Positions 63,475-64,000 of a DNA stretch of 64,000 bases are shown piece after piece; positions within the stretch are counted from its first letter, which is position 1; every line of letters begins with the position of its first letter. The notes beneath the pieces were generated by a model. It was given only the letters and a program-made list of their open reading frames with translations, searched no databases and was not told the origin of the DNA. Origin of the DNA: Apoderus coryli (taxonomy: Eukaryota > Arthropoda > Insecta > Coleoptera > Attelabidae); NCBI GenBank assembly GCA_911728435.2, contig OU452207.1, positions 2,356,001 to 2,420,000 of the forward strand, read 5' to 3'. The translations under genes were made by a program, and so were the position numbers.

Positions 63475-64000
63475 TCTATGACATAAATTTCACGGCAGCA
63501 AAAACCATATAAAAGTTCTCATTTTAAAAACTCTATTTCATGTAGAATACATCTCTAAAACCGTTGGCAATGTTTAAAAATGTCACAATAGCTTTTTTTT
63601 TTGTTGGCCCAACAAATATAAAGACATGCGGCATTGAGTAAAAAGGTCAACAATGAGATTGGCAATTGTTTGCCGACTTATATGGAAAATATGTGCCAAT
63701 AAAATGGAAAACGAATATAGAGTAAGTATACCCCTATATCAAAAGTACCTATCAGAAAAGGGAAATGTAAAAAAAGTAATATGGGTAACAACATTTTTGA
63801 TATTTGAGTACACAGGGTGGTGCAACGATTTTTTGGCCGGTGTTTGCGTTTTAACTAATTTATGGTAAAAACAGCAATTCCGTATGCAAATCGAGGACAA
63901 TACTTTTGGATTTTTGGATACTAGCAGAAACCTCAGCAGTCAAACAAGGTCACAGTGATTAAACTTGGAAAGCACCATAGAGTCACACAATAATAATTTT
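63475..64000. other. intergenic DNA with an ACAGGGTG word
   Basis: CACAGGGTGGTGCAACGAT at about 63812 resembles a mariner-like end. The frame at 63653-63868 has no recognised motif. The window ends here. Confidence 0.4.

Overview
This window looks like a transposon-dense, AT-rich stretch of an arthropod genome, most likely an insect. The evidence is indirect. Nearly every coding sequence belongs to a mobile element family common in insects (Jockey/CR1-like and RTE non-LTR retrotransposons, a Ty3/gypsy LTR element, Tc1/mariner/IS630, hAT, piggyBac). The intergenic DNA is rich in short AT-rich and TAGGTACCT-like words. No rRNA, tRNA, CRISPR, operon or bacterial gene structure was seen. The exact order cannot be read from the sequence. 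The only possible host coding sequence is a short first exon with a consensus splice donor at 39132-39195.

Layout. 1-3.7 kb: mariner relics and a TIR element carrying exon-like coding pieces. 3.7-6.2 kb: a minus-strand non-LTR element. 6.8-8.8 kb: a complete but inactivated DD41D mariner with 51-bp inverted ends. 9.4-17.5 kb: a nest. A Jockey-like reverse transcriptase is split by a 4.8-kb element flanked by TTAA, which itself contains a 2.2-kb long-armed inverted element holding an internally deleted transposase. The whole is bracketed by two inverted copies of a 0.55-kb repeat. 17.5-21.6 kb: the 3' end of an RNase H type LINE, a 39-bp perfect hairpin and a 2.9-kb TIR element. 22-29.8 kb: several LINE fragments, one inserted precisely into another, and a piggyBac remnant.

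30.1-36.3 kb holds the best preserved element: a gypsy retrotransposon with LTRs that look identical, a CCAC target duplication, a small membrane-protein ORF, gag, and an uninterrupted pol. It sits inside a minus-strand LINE whose reading frame closes when the element is removed. 37-47 kb: transposase fragments, the candidate host exon, a foldback element, a TIR element with 151-bp minisatellites and an unclassified ORF. 47.6-49.3 kb: a hAT (ZBED5/Buster-like) transposase abutting a mariner relic. 49.5-64 kb: LINE fragments, a near-full-length RTE element, a second truncated RTE, a 33-bp-TIR MITE and a roughly 1-kb inverted segmental duplication.

The genes do not form a pathway; the window records successive insertions. 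The gypsy element is clearly the youngest. A recurring ACAGGGTG/CACCCTGT word (roughly 20 sites) marks the ends of several mariner-like elements and links much of the non-coding DNA to that superfamily. All identifications rest on motifs read by eye; no similarity search was run.
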